From Paenibacillus lentus (GTDB lineage Bacteria; Bacillota; Bacilli; Paenibacillales; Paenibacillaceae), in the NCBI RefSeq assembly GCF_003931855.1, contig NZ_CP034248.1, positions 3,658,001-3,722,000 of the forward strand: a stretch of DNA of 64,000 nt. The letters are read 5' to 3'. Positions 17,668 to 27,326 of this stretch are shown here, in pieces. Under the pieces are notes generated by a model. The model worked only from the letters and a program-made list of their open reading frames with translations, ran no database searches and was not told the origin of the DNA. Made by a program: the position numbers and the translations under genes. The first letter of the stretch is position 1, and each line of letters begins with the position of its first letter.

Positions 17668-18498
17668 TCACAATTGGATATATTTTATTGGAAAATAAAC
17701 TTCGGTAACCACATCCATAGGCTCTGCGGTTTGATTAGGGTCAGTTACATACACCTCATAAGGCGAATTAACTAATTCATAACCTTCGATCTCGATCCAT
17801 TCCCGCAATTTGGCATAAACTGACGTCAGTTCGGAGTATGCACCCTTATATACAGATTTTGCACACAAGCCGCCTGGCAATTCCCTCGACCCGTTTATAG
17901 CTTCATTAATGGGGATGGCAAACTCGGTATCATTGCCAGCAGGATCATATTCGGCGCTATGATAGATCGTCATTGGTTTGCCCAGCAGGGTGAGCTTTTC
18001 TGTAGCAATCTTTTTATATAACATGCTAAAAAATTTACCATATCCTTGAGCATAATCATTGCTACTCATCGTCCGCCGCAAAGAAAGGATCTTCATCGGC
18101 TGAGTCTCAACAAGCTTTACTTTTATATTGTCCAGATATGTCATCAAAGGGATGCCCTTCTCTAAGCTGGAAATATCATGGGTCATTTGTTTAAGAACCA
18201 GCTCAACAGCATTTAATTTCTCCTGCATTTCCCTCCTCTTGCTACTAAGGGCGGAGCGAAGCTTCTCTTCAGATTGGTCTTCTTCCCATTCCAGTATAGT
18301 TTTAATTTCTTCCAGGGAGAAATGATAGGATTTTAAACGATTAATAAAGAGCATCTTTTTTAGTTGGTGAATAGAATAATACCTATACCCATTTTCATGG
18401 TTAATCTCATCAGGGTTAATTAATCCGATTTCGCCGTAATAGCGAAGCGTTTTGGTCGATACGCCGCAGATCTTAGAGAATTCTCCTATCGATAACAA
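17668..18498 (-). CDS. MerR-family regulator with GyrI-like ligand domain
   Basis: A 276-residue BmrR-like regulator. Residues 1-70 are the winged helix-turn-helix (IGEFSKICGVSTKTLRYYGE, GYRYYS), about 75-115 the dimerising coiled coil, and about 125-276 a GyrI/AraC-effector-like pocket for small hydrophobic or cationic ligands. The start is TTG with GGGGGTGA upstream. Its promoter (18547-18577) has the 19-bp spacer typical of MerR control. The regulator and the overlapping serine hydrolase form one operon, so a ligand that is a substrate of the hydrolase would be a natural inducer (inference). Confidence 0.93.
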   Translation of the reverse strand: MLSIGEFSKICGVSTKTLRYYGEIGLINPDEINHENGYRYYSIHQLKKMLFINRLKSYHFSLEEIKTILEWEEDQSEEKLRSALSSKRREMQEKLNAVELVLKQMTHDISSLEKGIPLMTYLDNIKVKLVETQPMKILSLRRTMSSNDYAQGYGKFFSMLYKKIATEKLTLLGKPMTIYHSAEYDPAGNDTEFAIPINEAINGSRELPGGLCAKSVYKGAYSELTSVYAKLREWIEIEGYELVNSPYEVYVTDPNQTAEPMDVVTEVYFPIKYIQL

Positions 18499-18546
18499 GA
18501 TGTCACCCCCATTCGTCCTAGAATATTACTACTTTGATTATTTCCA

Positions 18547-18577
18547 ACCATACACCTTCCCCTAGGGGCAAAGTCAA
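18547..18577 (-). promoter_or_regulatory. MerR-type promoter and operator
   Basis: On the minus strand TTGACT and TATGGT are 19 bp apart instead of 17, and the spacer holds a dyad centred on CCCCTAGGGG. This is the arrangement that MerR proteins untwist to activate transcription. It lies 50-80 bp before the MerR start, so the operon is autoregulated. Confidence 0.85.
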
Positions 18578-18698
18578 CATGTTCTAGCGGGCGGGTTAGT
18601 GAAGCAATACTTTTCACGATCGGCATCAAAGAAGCTGGTAAATCATGGGCTCTCCTAATAGTGAAACTTTTCTAAAAGATAATAGCCACGAGCAACAT

Positions 18699-18727
18699 AA
18701 AAAGAGGCTGTGTCATGCCAGCCTCTT
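18699..18727 (-). terminator. Terminator of the first PL10 gene
   Basis: AAGAGGCTG and CAGCCTCTT around an eight-base loop; on the minus strand it is followed by TTTTTATG. Located about 40 bp after the stop at 18766. Confidence 0.85.
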
Positions 18728-18765
18728 GTGCCTATCATAAAAAGTACTTAATTCTGTTTTTTGTG

Positions 18766-19725
18766 TCATTTCATCACTTTTGACGGCCAGTTGCCGTACC
18801 AAGCATAGCCTGTCCTTCTTTCTTTCTCGATATCGCTAAGCTTATACTTCACTACACCGTCACGGCCTACGAATATCGGCTTGTTTGTACCGATCTCATA
18901 GAAGCGCGCCCAGATCGGTGTCTTTACGCTGGAATCTTTCACGACAACGACGTCACCATTTGTCTTATTGACTTTAATTCCGGTAATTTGAACCGCTTTG
19001 AACCAATCTTCAGCTGCTTTAATGGACGTCGCAATCTTCGAATTTGAAGGTCTGGTCTTGAGGAATTTTACGATTGTAGCACTTTCCGAAGCACTTAAGG
19101 AAGGCACCTCGTAAGCTCTTGCTCCCGCTGGTTTCAAAGTGGATGAGTCATACTGTTGGCCCCATGCAGTCAGCTTACCATTCACCACGACTTGAGTCTT
19201 GAGAATGCAGTCAACACCTTTATCAACGGCCTGCTTGCTTTTTTTCGCTAGACTGTTGTCCACAAAAGAGAAATCACCTTTCTTCTTCGCAACTTCATCG
19301 AGTAAGATCATAACATTGATCATGGCATCATCATTATAAGTAATATGTTTATGGTAGCCGGAGCTTTTATAGACTTGCGGCCAGCCGCCATTGGAATATT
19401 GCATATTGATCAGGAAGTTAATACCTTTAACGGCTGCGGCTGAATATTTGCTATCCTTTGTCTTCTTGTATTCGCTCGCTAATCTTCTAATCTCTGAGTA
19501 TGTAGCCTTATTATCAATCGTTGACTTGGCCCACTCCCCCTTAGTTACAGCGTAGTCCTTCCTCCATCCGCCATCTTTCTGTTGATTTTTTAGAATTTCA
19601 GAAATACTTGCTGTTGTACCAGATGCGTCTGCAGCTACTACAGTTGCAGTAGGATGTACCAAGACTGCTGGTACCGATAATATCATTGTGAATGCTAGAG
19701 CTAAAGATATTGTTGTCTTTTTCAT
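18766..19725 (-). CDS. Secreted pectate lyase, PL10 family (copy 1)
   Basis: A 319-residue exported enzyme. A signal peptide spans about residues 1-32 (to VVAADA). The mature part is a PL10 (alpha/alpha-toroid) pectate lyase, which cleaves polygalacturonate by beta-elimination using calcium. Family landmarks: KNQQKDGGWRKDY, MQYSNGGWPQVYKSSGYHKH, TYNDDAMINVMILLDEVA and the C-terminal GRDGVVKYKLSDIEKERRTG. It is about 85 percent identical by eye to the neighbouring copy 2, so they are recent tandem duplicates. Each has its own promoter. A sigma-A promoter at 19864-19892 leaves a 5' untranslated leader of about 130 bases, with a near-cre box just upstream. Confidence 0.93.
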   Translation of the reverse strand: MKKTTISLALAFTMILSVPAVLVHPTATVVAADASGTTASISEILKNQQKDGGWRKDYAVTKGEWAKSTIDNKATYSEIRRLASEYKKTKDSKYSAAAVKGINFLINMQYSNGGWPQVYKSSGYHKHITYNDDAMINVMILLDEVAKKKGDFSFVDNSLAKKSKQAVDKGVDCILKTQVVVNGKLTAWGQQYDSSTLKPAGARAYEVPSLSASESATIVKFLKTRPSNSKIATSIKAAEDWFKAVQITGIKVNKTNGDVVVVKDSSVKTPIWARFYEIGTNKPIFVGRDGVVKYKLSDIEKERRTGYAWYGNWPSKVMK

Positions 19726-19863
19726 TCGTAATCTCCTTCTTCTCTGTTATGCTAGTATGATAAGAAAATGAAATTAAATGATGTTTATGCAGCCCCCCTG
19801 ACCAAAAAATAATTCCACTAAAAAGGACACTATATTGGATAATTTACCAATAAGCGAAATTTT

Positions 19864-19892
19864 ATATTAAACTTATCCAGTTTATTTGTCAA
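19864..19892 (-). promoter_or_regulatory. Sigma-A promoter of PL10 copy 1
   Basis: Minus-strand TTGACA and TAATAT separated by exactly 17 bp, about 140 bp before the start codon. Confidence 0.75.
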
Positions 19893-19903
19893 ATAGTGGA
19901 GGC

Positions 19904-19918
19904 GGTCTTCGCTTCCAA
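19904..19918 (-). promoter_or_regulatory. Near-consensus cre (CcpA) site upstream of PL10 copy 1
   Basis: TTGGAAGCGAAGACC on the minus strand fits the cre consensus WTGNAANCGNWNNCW except for the last base. It is 12 bp upstream of the -35 box, a position where CcpA can activate or repress. Confidence 0.45.
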
Positions 19919-20052
19919 ATAAAATTTACTATCAAATAGCTTATAAAATTTTCATAGAGGCTGGAAGCAACATGGTATCTAGAGAGCAAATTGAATTGCA
20001 TCAAATATGGATTTATATGGCTCATCGATGGGGGAATCTGGCATATCCCTTA

Positions 20053-21012
20053 TTATTTCAACACACTGGATGGCCAGTTGCCGTACCAGGAATAACCCGT
20101 TCTTCTTTCTTGCTCAATATCGCTAAGCTTGTACTTTACTACACCATCGCGACCGACAAAAATCGGCTTATTCGTGCTCATTTCGTAAAAACGGGCCCAA
20201 ATCGGCGTAGTTACGCTAGGGTCGTTCACAACAACAACGTCATCGCTTGTCTTGACAACTCTAATGCCGGTAATTTGCACGGCTTTGAACCAATCTTCAG
20301 CTGCCTTAATAGAGGCTGCAATTTGTGAAGTAGAAGATCTCGTTTTTAGGAACTTCACAATCGTAGTGCTTTCTTTTGCGCTTAAAGACGGAACCTCGTA
20401 GCTTCTTGCCCCTGCTGGCTTTAAAGTCGAAGAGTCATGCTGCTGTCCCCACGCTGTTAGTTTACCGTTCACAATGATTTGGGTTTTAAGGATACAATCA
20501 ACCCCTTTATCGACAGCTTGCTTGCTCTTGCTAGCTAGACTACTATCCACGAATGAAAAATCTCCTTTTCGGTTCGCGATTTCATCCAGCAAAATCATAA
20601 CGTTGATCATGGCATCATCATTATAAGTAATATGTTTGTGGTAACCGGAGCCTTGATAAACCTGCGGCCACCCACCATTGGAATACTGCATGTTAATTAG
20701 AAAGTTAATCCCCTTAATGGCCGCGGAAGTATATTTGTTATCTCCGGTTTTCTTATATTCGGCCGCCAATCTGCGGATTTCCGTATATGTGGCCTTGTTA
20801 TCAATTGTTGATTTGGCCCACTCTCCGCTCGTAACGGCGTAGTCCTTCTTCCACCCGCCATCACTCTGCTGATTTTTTAAGATATCGGCAATGCTAGCTG
20901 TCGTACCAGAGGCATCTGCAGCGACAACAGTTACAGCAGGTTGCAGCAATACTATAAATACGGAGAGAATCATGGAAAAGGCCAAAATCAAAGATAACGT
21001 TGTTTTTTTCAT
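20053..21012 (-). CDS. Secreted pectate lyase, PL10 family (copy 2)
   Basis: A 319-residue paralogue of the gene at 18766 with the same signal peptide layout and PL10 landmarks (MQYSNGGWPQVYQGSGYHKH, TYNDDAMINVMILLDEIA, GRDGVVKYKLSDIEQERRTG). The start is the ATG with AAGGAGCTTAGCT before it; six upstream in-frame codons lack a ribosome site. Differences from copy 1 cluster in surface positions and the C-terminal third, while the catalytic core is the same. The promoter is at 21074-21103 with a perfect cre box just downstream of the -10. Together the two enzymes would supply unsaturated oligogalacturonates for uptake. Confidence 0.93.
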   Translation of the reverse strand: MKKTTLSLILAFSMILSVFIVLLQPAVTVVAADASGTTASIADILKNQQSDGGWKKDYAVTSGEWAKSTIDNKATYTEIRRLAAEYKKTGDNKYTSAAIKGINFLINMQYSNGGWPQVYQGSGYHKHITYNDDAMINVMILLDEIANRKGDFSFVDSSLASKSKQAVDKGVDCILKTQIIVNGKLTAWGQQHDSSTLKPAGARSYEVPSLSAKESTTIVKFLKTRSSTSQIAASIKAAEDWFKAVQITGIRVVKTSDDVVVVNDPSVTTPIWARFYEMSTNKPIFVGRDGVVKYKLSDIEQERRTGYSWYGNWPSSVLK

Positions 21013-21045
21013 AGCTAAGCTCCTTATCAAATATTTGTCACCTAA

Positions 21046-21060
21046 ATGGAAGCGCTGCCA
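21046..21060 (-). promoter_or_regulatory. cre (CcpA) site of PL10 copy 2
   Basis: ATGGAAGCGCTGCCA (plus strand as read) fits WTGNAANCGNWNNCW at every fixed position. It lies between the -10 box and the start codon, where CcpA would block transcription when preferred sugars are present. Confidence 0.8.
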
Positions 21061-21073
21061 ATAAGTTATTTTT

Positions 21074-21103
21074 ATTCTAAACTATCCCACTCGAACTTGT
21101 CAA
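21074..21103 (-). promoter_or_regulatory. Sigma-A promoter of PL10 copy 2
   Basis: Minus-strand TTGACA and TAGAAT separated by 18 bp, upstream of the cre box and about 60 bp before the start codon. Confidence 0.7.
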
Positions 21104-21224
21104 TTATTTCCTGTCTATCGTTTGACATCTTTTTTGGTAATTCTCGTCAACTCGCCTATTTTTTTGAATATACTGCTTTCATGTTGGTTAAGATATTCGT
21201 AACCACTTTAAGGAGGTTTTCATT

Positions 21225-22874
21225 TTGGGAGAGAATAAAAATATAAAGGCTTTAAACGAACAAGATGTAAGCCGCGAGATACTGACAACACGTCAAGGCC
21301 ATCCTGTAAAAGATAACCAAAACATTCGAACAATCGGGAATCGTGGCCCAGCCACACTGGAGAATTACCATTTTATTGAGAAGATTTCCCATTTTGACCG
21401 AGAAGAGGTCCCGGAACGCGTTGTTCATGCTCGCGGAACTGGAGCTTTCGGTTATTTTGAAACTTACGGAAAGGTCGGAAATGAACCGGTCGAGAAGTAT
21501 ACTCGGGCAAAAGTATTCTCCGGCGCTGGAAAAAGAACACCGTTAATGGTTCGCTTCTCTACAGTAGCAGGAGCAAAAGATTCGCCGGAAACCGCACGCG
21601 ATCCCCGCGGCTTTGCTGTAAAGATGTATACAGAAGACGGTAATTGGGATCTCGTTGGTAACAATCTAAAGATTTTCTTTATCCGCGACGCGATGAAATT
21701 TCCGGATATGATTCATGCATTTAAAGCGGATCCCGTGTCTAACGTGTCGCATCCTCAGCGGATGTTTGATTTCGTCTCACGTTCCCCCGAAGCAACACAT
21801 ATGATTACTTTCCTGTTCTCTCCTTGGGGTATTCCCGCAACATACCGTCATATGCAGGGTTCAGGCGTTAATACCTACAAATGGGTCAACGACAAAGGCG
21901 AGGCTGTGCTAGTGAAATATCATTGGGAGCCTAAGCAAGGGATCCGAAATTTGACTCAGGAAGAAGCTAATGCCATTCAAGCAAAAAACGTTGGTCATGC
22001 GACACAAGACTTATTTGAAGCAATCGATCGTGGCGATTACCCAGAATGGGAGCTCTTTGTTCAAATCATGGAGGATGGTTATCACCCGGAGCTTGATTTT
22101 GATCCCCTTGATGATACGAAGCTATGGCCGGAGGATCTATTTCCATGGCTGCCTCTCGGTCGCATGGTTTTGGATCGTAACCCCGTGGACTTCCACGCAG
22201 AAATTGAGCAAGCTGCCTTCGGTACCGGCGTACTTGTTGATGGAATGGACTTCTCCGATGATAAAATGCTTCAGGGTCGTACCTTCTCCTACTCAGATAC
22301 CCAGCGCTATCGCATAGGTGCAAACTATTTGAAATTGCCTGTGAACGCGCCGAAAGTGCCTGTTCGTACGAATCAACAGCGAGGTCAAATGGATATACGC
22401 GATCCGAAAGAATCTGGAGAGAACCCGCATATTAACTATGAACCCTCAATGATTGGCGGCTTTCAGGAAGCAAATATGGAAGATCGTCCTCAACACCGCC
22501 CGGTGTATAATGCGGCAGCAATGAGTGCGCCGATCGATCGTCCGAACAACTACGGGCAAGCGGGCAATACATACCGGAGCTTTGAAGATTGGGAACGCGA
22601 TGAGCTGATCAAAAACCTGTCCGAAGCGCTTGCGGTATGCGACAAACGAATTCAAGAGGCTATGATCGAACACTTCACCCAAGCCGATGAGGAGTATGGC
22701 CGCCGCGTGAGGGAAGGTATCGATAAAATTATGAAAAAGATGCAGGAATTGAAACAGGATAACCAGCTACCTGGCCGTGAGGCCGGCAAATCGAAATTTG
22801 GTCAAGGCTCCTTGGCTGCGAACGAAGCCACCAAAGAGGCCGTGGAGAAAAGCCACGAAGCTGATCCATACTAG
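21225..22874 (+). CDS. Monofunctional haem catalase
   Basis: A 549-residue catalase that splits hydrogen peroxide in the cytoplasm. The catalytic histidine is in [16 protein letters not shown], the catalytic asparagine in [15 protein letters not shown], and the proximal haem tyrosine in [18 protein letters not shown]. The last 60 or so residues form a Lys/Glu-rich extension beyond the usual KatA length. The start is TTG because AAGGAGG is eight bases upstream and there is no ATG nearby. It is a single-gene unit converging on the histidine kinase gene, with only a few bases between. I see no PerR box. KatA versus KatX subtype is not settled from sequence alone. Confidence 0.96.
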   Translation: MGENKNIKALNEQDVSREILTTRQGHPVKDNQNIRTIGNRGPATLENYHFIEKISHFDREEVPERVVHARGTGAFGYFETYGKVGNEPVEKYTRAKVFSGAGKRTPLMVRFSTVAGAKDSPETARDPRGFAVKMYTEDGNWDLVGNNLKIFFIRDAMKFPDMIHAFKADPVSNVSHPQRMFDFVSRSPEATHMITFLFSPWGIPATYRHMQGSGVNTYKWVNDKGEAVLVKYHWEPKQGIRNLTQEEANAIQAKNVGHATQDLFEAIDRGDYPEWELFVQIMEDGYHPELDFDPLDDTKLWPEDLFPWLPLGRMVLDRNPVDFHAEIEQAAFGTGVLVDGMDFSDDKMLQGRTFSYSDTQRYRIGANYLKLPVNAPKVPVRTNQQRGQMDIRDPKESGENPHINYEPSMIGGFQEANMEDRPQHRPVYNAAAMSAPIDRPNNYGQAGNTYRSFEDWERDELIKNLSEALAVCDKRIQEAMIEHFTQADEEYGRRVREGIDKIMKKMQELKQDNQLPGREAGKSKFGQGSLAANEATKEAVEKSHEADPY

Positions 22875-24283
22875 ATTAATCTTAATGAATGAACATCCTC
22901 GCTGCCATTCGCAAGCGGTAGGTTGATGTGGAATAGTGTCGGGTACTTCGCGCTTGTAACAAGCTCTATCGAACCCTGGTGACGTGCGATGATTTTCCTG
23001 CAAATTGCGAGTCCCAGTCCTGTACCATCCTTGTTGGCTGAAGTACCTCGCACAAATTCCATGAACAGCTCTTCCCTTTCCTGCTCCGTAAAACCGACAC
23101 CATTATCACCAAAGCTCAATACCGCGCTTCCGGCTCTTTTATCGCAAGAGACATAAAGCTCTGTGCCCTCCGGATTATATTTCAGCGCATTGCTGATTAA
23201 ATTGCCAACAACGCGATTCATTTGCATATGGTCGATCATTACATATAGTGGGGTCTCAGGAATTTCGGCTCGCAATCGGAATCCTGCATGTTCAATTTCA
23301 GTGTAAAATTCGGCCATTGCTTGCTGATACCATTTGGTCAAGTTGACTACTTGCAGATCTAGGCTCAGATGATGATCGTCTAATTTTGCCAGCTCGAATA
23401 GATCTTGAATCAGCTTGCTCATGTAAGAGGATTTACCATGAATGTACTGCACATATTTGCGCCGCTCCTTTTCGTCTGATAATGGATGGTCGAGAAGAAG
23501 TTGCGAATAGCCCAGAATAGACGTTATCGGCGTCTTCAAATCATGCGATAAATGCAGCAATAGATTTTGCTTATGTATTTCGGCCTTTTCCTTATCGGCA
23601 GATGCCTGCTGTAATCGTTCAGCCATGCCATTGAAAGCATCACGAATCTCAGCAAACTCTTTTTCCGCTTCGAAATCTAGCCTTGTGCCATAATGAAGCC
23701 GTTCCATCTTCTTAATGCCATCAATGATTTGCTGCAGTGGCTTTTTCATTTGCCGAACTGAATATTGTGTGTAAAAATATAAGCCGGTCATAAGAAACAC
23801 GATGAGAGAAAACAAAAAAATACCAAGTGCGAGAATTGAATTTAACGTCCTTTCGGGAATTTTCCATAACAAGACATAGGTCTCTCCGCTGGTCGCTGCA
23901 ACCGAATACGCGTGGTAGATCGTGGAATGCCCGCTACGGTAAAGATCCATTTCAGCAAATAGGCGATCATTCTGGTAGGAAACAATATCATCCAGCTTCT
24001 CCCCTTCAACCGCTACAATATTCCCTTCTTCATCCACAAGCTCAAGCCATCCGCCATATTGTTCGGGCCAACTACCGTTAAGTTCGCCGCTTGAACTATA
24101 AAGATCTGCAGAGTTGATTTGTTTAAAATCAGGAGACTTCTCAATAAAGTGATTCATGATAAAATCCATGTTAATCAAGGACACCGCGATGACCGCCAGC
24201 ATAAGACCGACTATGGCCAAATAATTGAACAAAAACATCCGTTTCAGCGGCCGCTTGCGAGCACAATACTTATCTTTTTTCAA
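22871..24283 (-). CDS. Sensor histidine kinase
   Basis: A 470-residue membrane kinase. Helices at about 17-37 and 147-170 enclose a 110-residue external sensor domain of no recognised family. A HAMP-like linker follows, then the dimerisation domain with phospho-acceptor His247 in [17 protein letters not shown], and an ATP-binding domain with N box ([16 protein letters not shown]), G1 (GDNGVGF) and G2 ([13 protein letters not shown]). It overlaps the response-regulator gene by 14 bases and is clearly its partner. The SLH-anchored serine hydrolase directly upstream on the same strand may be in the same transcript and is a candidate input or target. Confidence 0.95.
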   Translation of the reverse strand: MKKDKYCARKRPLKRMFLFNYLAIVGLMLAVIAVSLINMDFIMNHFIEKSPDFKQINSADLYSSSGELNGSWPEQYGGWLELVDEEGNIVAVEGEKLDDIVSYQNDRLFAEMDLYRSGHSTIYHAYSVAATSGETYVLLWKIPERTLNSILALGIFLFSLIVFLMTGLYFYTQYSVRQMKKPLQQIIDGIKKMERLHYGTRLDFEAEKEFAEIRDAFNGMAERLQQASADKEKAEIHKQNLLLHLSHDLKTPITSILGYSQLLLDHPLSDEKERRKYVQYIHGKSSYMSKLIQDLFELAKLDDHHLSLDLQVVNLTKWYQQAMAEFYTEIEHAGFRLRAEIPETPLYVMIDHMQMNRVVGNLISNALKYNPEGTELYVSCDKRAGSAVLSFGDNGVGFTEQEREELFMEFVRGTSANKDGTGLGLAICRKIIARHQGSIELVTSAKYPTLFHINLPLANGSEDVHSLRLI

Positions 24284-24965
24284 AACGGTAGCCGAGCCCC
24301 CTAATCGTTACGAGATAGGAAGGCTTTCTAGGGTTGTCTTCAATTTTGTCTCTAATCTTGCTAACATACACCATAATTAAGTTCTCATCTCCCATGTATT
24401 CCTCTCCCCAGACCTGCTCATAAATATGTGCCTTCGTAAACACACGTCCTGCATGCTTCATCAATAAAGCTAAAATTTTAAACTCATAGGATGTCGTATC
24501 CTTCTGCAATCTGCTTTTATATAGCTTACAGCTTAGCAGATCCAACGCCACATCGCCGATTTCGATAAGCTCCGGTTCTTGACGCTCCGCAAGCGCATAT
24601 GATTCCGTACGGCGAAATATGGCCTGAACCCGGCTCACAACTTCTAGTGGATTGAATGGTTTACTAATATAATCGTCCGCAACGAGTTGCAGACCGTTAA
24701 TTTTGTCCATATCGCCGGATTTGGCAGATATAAAGAGAAAAGGAACATGGGAGTTCTGCCGCAAATTCCGAAGCAATTGGGTGCCGTCCATCTCAGGCAT
24801 CATAATATCAGCTAGAACAAGATCAATCTGCTTTTTATGGAAGATATCGAGTGCTTCCTGTCCGTTAGCCGCTTCATATGTCACGTACCCGTAATTTTTT
24901 AGGTAAATGGCAAGCAGTTCACGAATCTCCTTTTCGTCGTCAATAATTAAAATTACCTTGATCAC
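24270..24965 (-). CDS. OmpR/PhoB-family response regulator
   Basis: About 231 residues: a receiver domain (residues 1-115) with the acidic pair in IIDDEKE and phospho-acceptor Asp in VLADIMMPEMDG (about residue 53), then a winged-helix DNA-binding domain (FEILALLMKHAGRVFTKAHI and YVSKIRDKIEDNP). Start chosen at GTG 24965, behind AGAGG; the ATG at 24986 in the same frame lacks a ribosome site. It is partner of the overlapping histidine kinase. The regulon is unknown; the upstream SLH hydrolase gene is the closest candidate. Confidence 0.95.
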   Translation of the reverse strand: MIKVILIIDDEKEIRELLAIYLKNYGYVTYEAANGQEALDIFHKKQIDLVLADIMMPEMDGTQLLRNLRQNSHVPFLFISAKSGDMDKINGLQLVADDYISKPFNPLEVVSRVQAIFRRTESYALAERQEPELIEIGDVALDLLSCKLYKSRLQKDTTSYEFKILALLMKHAGRVFTKAHIYEQVWGEEYMGDENLIMVYVSKIRDKIEDNPRKPSYLVTIRGLGYRFEKR

Positions 24966-24995
24966 AATCACCTCTTGCCTATTCATTTAACATGA

Positions 24996-25041
24996 TATTC
25001 CCTTTTGCTGGCAAAGAATCCTGCTAACAAAAGGGAATATG
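24996..25041 (-). repeat. Strong hairpin between SLH hydrolase and two-component genes
   Basis: ATATTCCCTTTTG and CAAAAGGGAATAT form a perfect 13-bp stem, extended inside by TGGCA/TGCTA. There is no T run on the minus strand after it, so it is not a typical terminator. It may be an mRNA processing, stability or partial attenuation element between the hydrolase and the regulator genes. Confidence 0.7.
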
Positions 25042-25045
25042 CGGA

Positions 25046-27055
25046 TCAAAATAAGTTATCTGCAAACTTCGATAATACAGCGGCTGCCTCCTTCCTCAAC
25101 ATTGCCTCCTGCGACCGATAATCGACGGCCCCGTGAGCTTTCTCGGTTATATCAGGGCCGTATAGACCTTTTGCTATAACATACTTCACTCCCTTTTGAG
25201 CCCAAGAATCTGTTGTTCCGCTAAGTTTCACTTCCTCCGGAGCTGCTTTAAGATGAATCGAGGCCAAATTCCAAACGATCGTCGCCGCTTCACCCCGAGT
25301 TATCGGCTGCTCCGGTGAGAAGCGATCGCTGCCAGAACCTTTGATTACACCGAACTCATAAGCAGCTTGGATTTCCTTGGCATAGGGACTTATTTGTACG
25401 TCTGAAAATACTGGGGCCTGTCTGGATGGAGCAATACCCGCCCAACGGATGAACCAGGCGATGAACTCCCCTCTTGAAATCGGTTTATCGGGTTCAAAAG
25501 CTGCCTCTTTGCTCTCTTCCCCGATGACTTCCAACTGTCGCAGGTGATAGATATAAGGCGCATAAGGGTGATCGTCCGCGATATCAGGATAAGCGGATGG
25601 TGGCTGCAGCTTAATTGACCAGCTATCCGACTTCTGATCATAGTAAATGGCTTTTACGGTTCCGTCTTCATTTAAAGCGAATGCGGCTTTTACCCCATTC
25701 TCGTCCTCAAACAACAACGGTTCGATCTGACGTAGACGGCGCTCACCCAGTGGATCCGTGGCGATCAGCATGCCTTTATCGGCTTGAATGCGAGTTGTCC
25801 ACATGCGATTGCGCAGATCACTGTAGACACCTTCGAATTGAGTCAGAGAAGATATTTCGGGAACTTGCTTCGAACCAGCGGAGGGCTTCTCAGGATAATA
25901 ATGATCCATAAAAGCATCCAATAACGAAAGGCGAAGCTCAAAGTCTTTATTCACATTCACGTAAAGGCCAACATTCTCGTCTGGCAGCAGCCACATAGCG
26001 CTATGGTATCCAGGTATATCCCCCCCTTTCTCTACTACGTTGCGTCCGTTATAGATTTGCTGGTTGGAATATTCAAATCCATATGCCATATTAGGTAGCT
26101 TGGAATGAATAGCCAACTGAGGCGATATCATCTCGGCTGCCGTTTTCTCCTCTAAAACTTGTTTGTCGCCAAGCTTACCGCCGTTCAGGTAAGCCATCAT
26201 AAGCTTCCCCATATCTGTACCCGTAGAGAACATGCCGCCCGTGGGAAGAACTGTCGGTACCGTGGCATAATCAGCAATCTGCTCACCCATCACATTATAA
26301 GGCACAGCTAACTGCTCTTTGACTTTGGCCGTAAATCGGAAGTCGCTGTTTGTCATTCCGAGCGGGTGAAAGATATGCTCACGTACATAGTCTTCAAAGG
26401 GCTGTCCCGTCACCTGCTCAATAACATATCCCTGCATGGTGAAACCAAGATTATCATAAGAATAGTACTTACCGGGCTCACGAACGACCGTGGGAATGCT
26501 ATTCTTGATAAAGCTTGTTAAGGAAACTTCCCGATTCAAATCTGCCGTAGTCAATTCGGAGGTATCCCCATAATCAAATCCGGTGCTGTTTGTCAATAAA
26601 TTTCGCATGGTCAACGGAGTACCTGTTTGATTGGGAATCCGAACACCACCCAGGTATTCCGATAGGTCAGCATTTAAATCAATCTTCTCTCGCTCGGCGA
26701 GCTGCATTACTGCCATTGCGGTAATCACTTTCGATGCCGAAGCGATTCTAAAGACGGTGCGATCTGGTTCTACGGGCAACTTCCGCTCCATATCGGCATA
26801 CCCATATCCTTTCTTAGCGAGCATCTTCTCACCTTTTACCACAACGACTACAGCTCCAGCCAAATTCTCCTTGATTTCAGATTCTGCGAAGAAATTATCA
26901 AGAAACTGGGCTACTTCCTGCGGATCCTGTGGCCCCTGTTCCAATGCTGCAGCTGTGATGCCTGGGACTATCCCTCCTCCCCCAATTGCATTCGCTAATA
27001 TTACCGCTCCCAAAGCAACGATGGCTTTGGCCCGGACCACACGCCATTTGTTCAT
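25046..27055 (-). CDS. Cell-surface class C serine hydrolase with three SLH domains
   Basis: A 669-residue exported protein. After a signal peptide (about 1-37) comes a beta-lactamase/D-Ala-D-Ala carboxypeptidase-like domain with SASK (Ser106-Lys109), YSYDN as the YxN motif and EKGGDIPGY as the third motif. A beta-rich linker follows from about residue 395 to 490. The last 170 residues hold three SLH repeats (PDKPISRGEF; FSPEQPITRGEAATIVWNLA; VDYRSQEAMLRKEAAAVLSK) that bind pyruvylated secondary cell-wall polymer. It probably acts on cell-wall peptides or D-amino-acid esters at the surface. It lies directly upstream of a two-component system on the same strand. Confidence 0.93.
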   Translation of the reverse strand: MNKWRVVRAKAIVALGAVILANAIGGGGIVPGITAAALEQGPQDPQEVAQFLDNFFAESEIKENLAGAVVVVVKGEKMLAKKGYGYADMERKLPVEPDRTVFRIASASKVITAMAVMQLAEREKIDLNADLSEYLGGVRIPNQTGTPLTMRNLLTNSTGFDYGDTSELTTADLNREVSLTSFIKNSIPTVVREPGKYYSYDNLGFTMQGYVIEQVTGQPFEDYVREHIFHPLGMTNSDFRFTAKVKEQLAVPYNVMGEQIADYATVPTVLPTGGMFSTGTDMGKLMMAYLNGGKLGDKQVLEEKTAAEMISPQLAIHSKLPNMAYGFEYSNQQIYNGRNVVEKGGDIPGYHSAMWLLPDENVGLYVNVNKDFELRLSLLDAFMDHYYPEKPSAGSKQVPEISSLTQFEGVYSDLRNRMWTTRIQADKGMLIATDPLGERRLRQIEPLLFEDENGVKAAFALNEDGTVKAIYYDQKSDSWSIKLQPPSAYPDIADDHPYAPYIYHLRQLEVIGEESKEAAFEPDKPISRGEFIAWFIRWAGIAPSRQAPVFSDVQISPYAKEIQAAYEFGVIKGSGSDRFSPEQPITRGEAATIVWNLASIHLKAAPEEVKLSGTTDSWAQKGVKYVIAKGLYGPDITEKAHGAVDYRSQEAMLRKEAAAVLSKFADNLF

Positions 27056-27326
27056 TATTTAGTTCTCCTCTCACTATTATTTGTACAACGCCAGTATAAG
27101 CGGCTAATCTTAATCCGCTTTTTATACAACCTTAATGTAAAGTGAATGATTCTATATGAAAAGTTATTCCTTCATATTTAAATGGCATGTCTATGATGAA
27201 TTACAAGCTTGAAGCTATTTTAGGTAGAGGTGATTAGCATGATCCACAATGTTATTTAAAGCATGGATTGACTACTTTGTTTCATAGGATATTAAAAAGA
27301 GATTCTCGTGAGCAGGAGGGTTTATT
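27056..27326. other. Intergenic region before the LysM-M14 gene
   Basis: About 270 bp between divergent genes. It is AT-rich, with no extended reading frame. The AGGAGGG at 27314-27320 is the ribosome site of the next gene. I see no clear operator. Confidence 0.4.
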
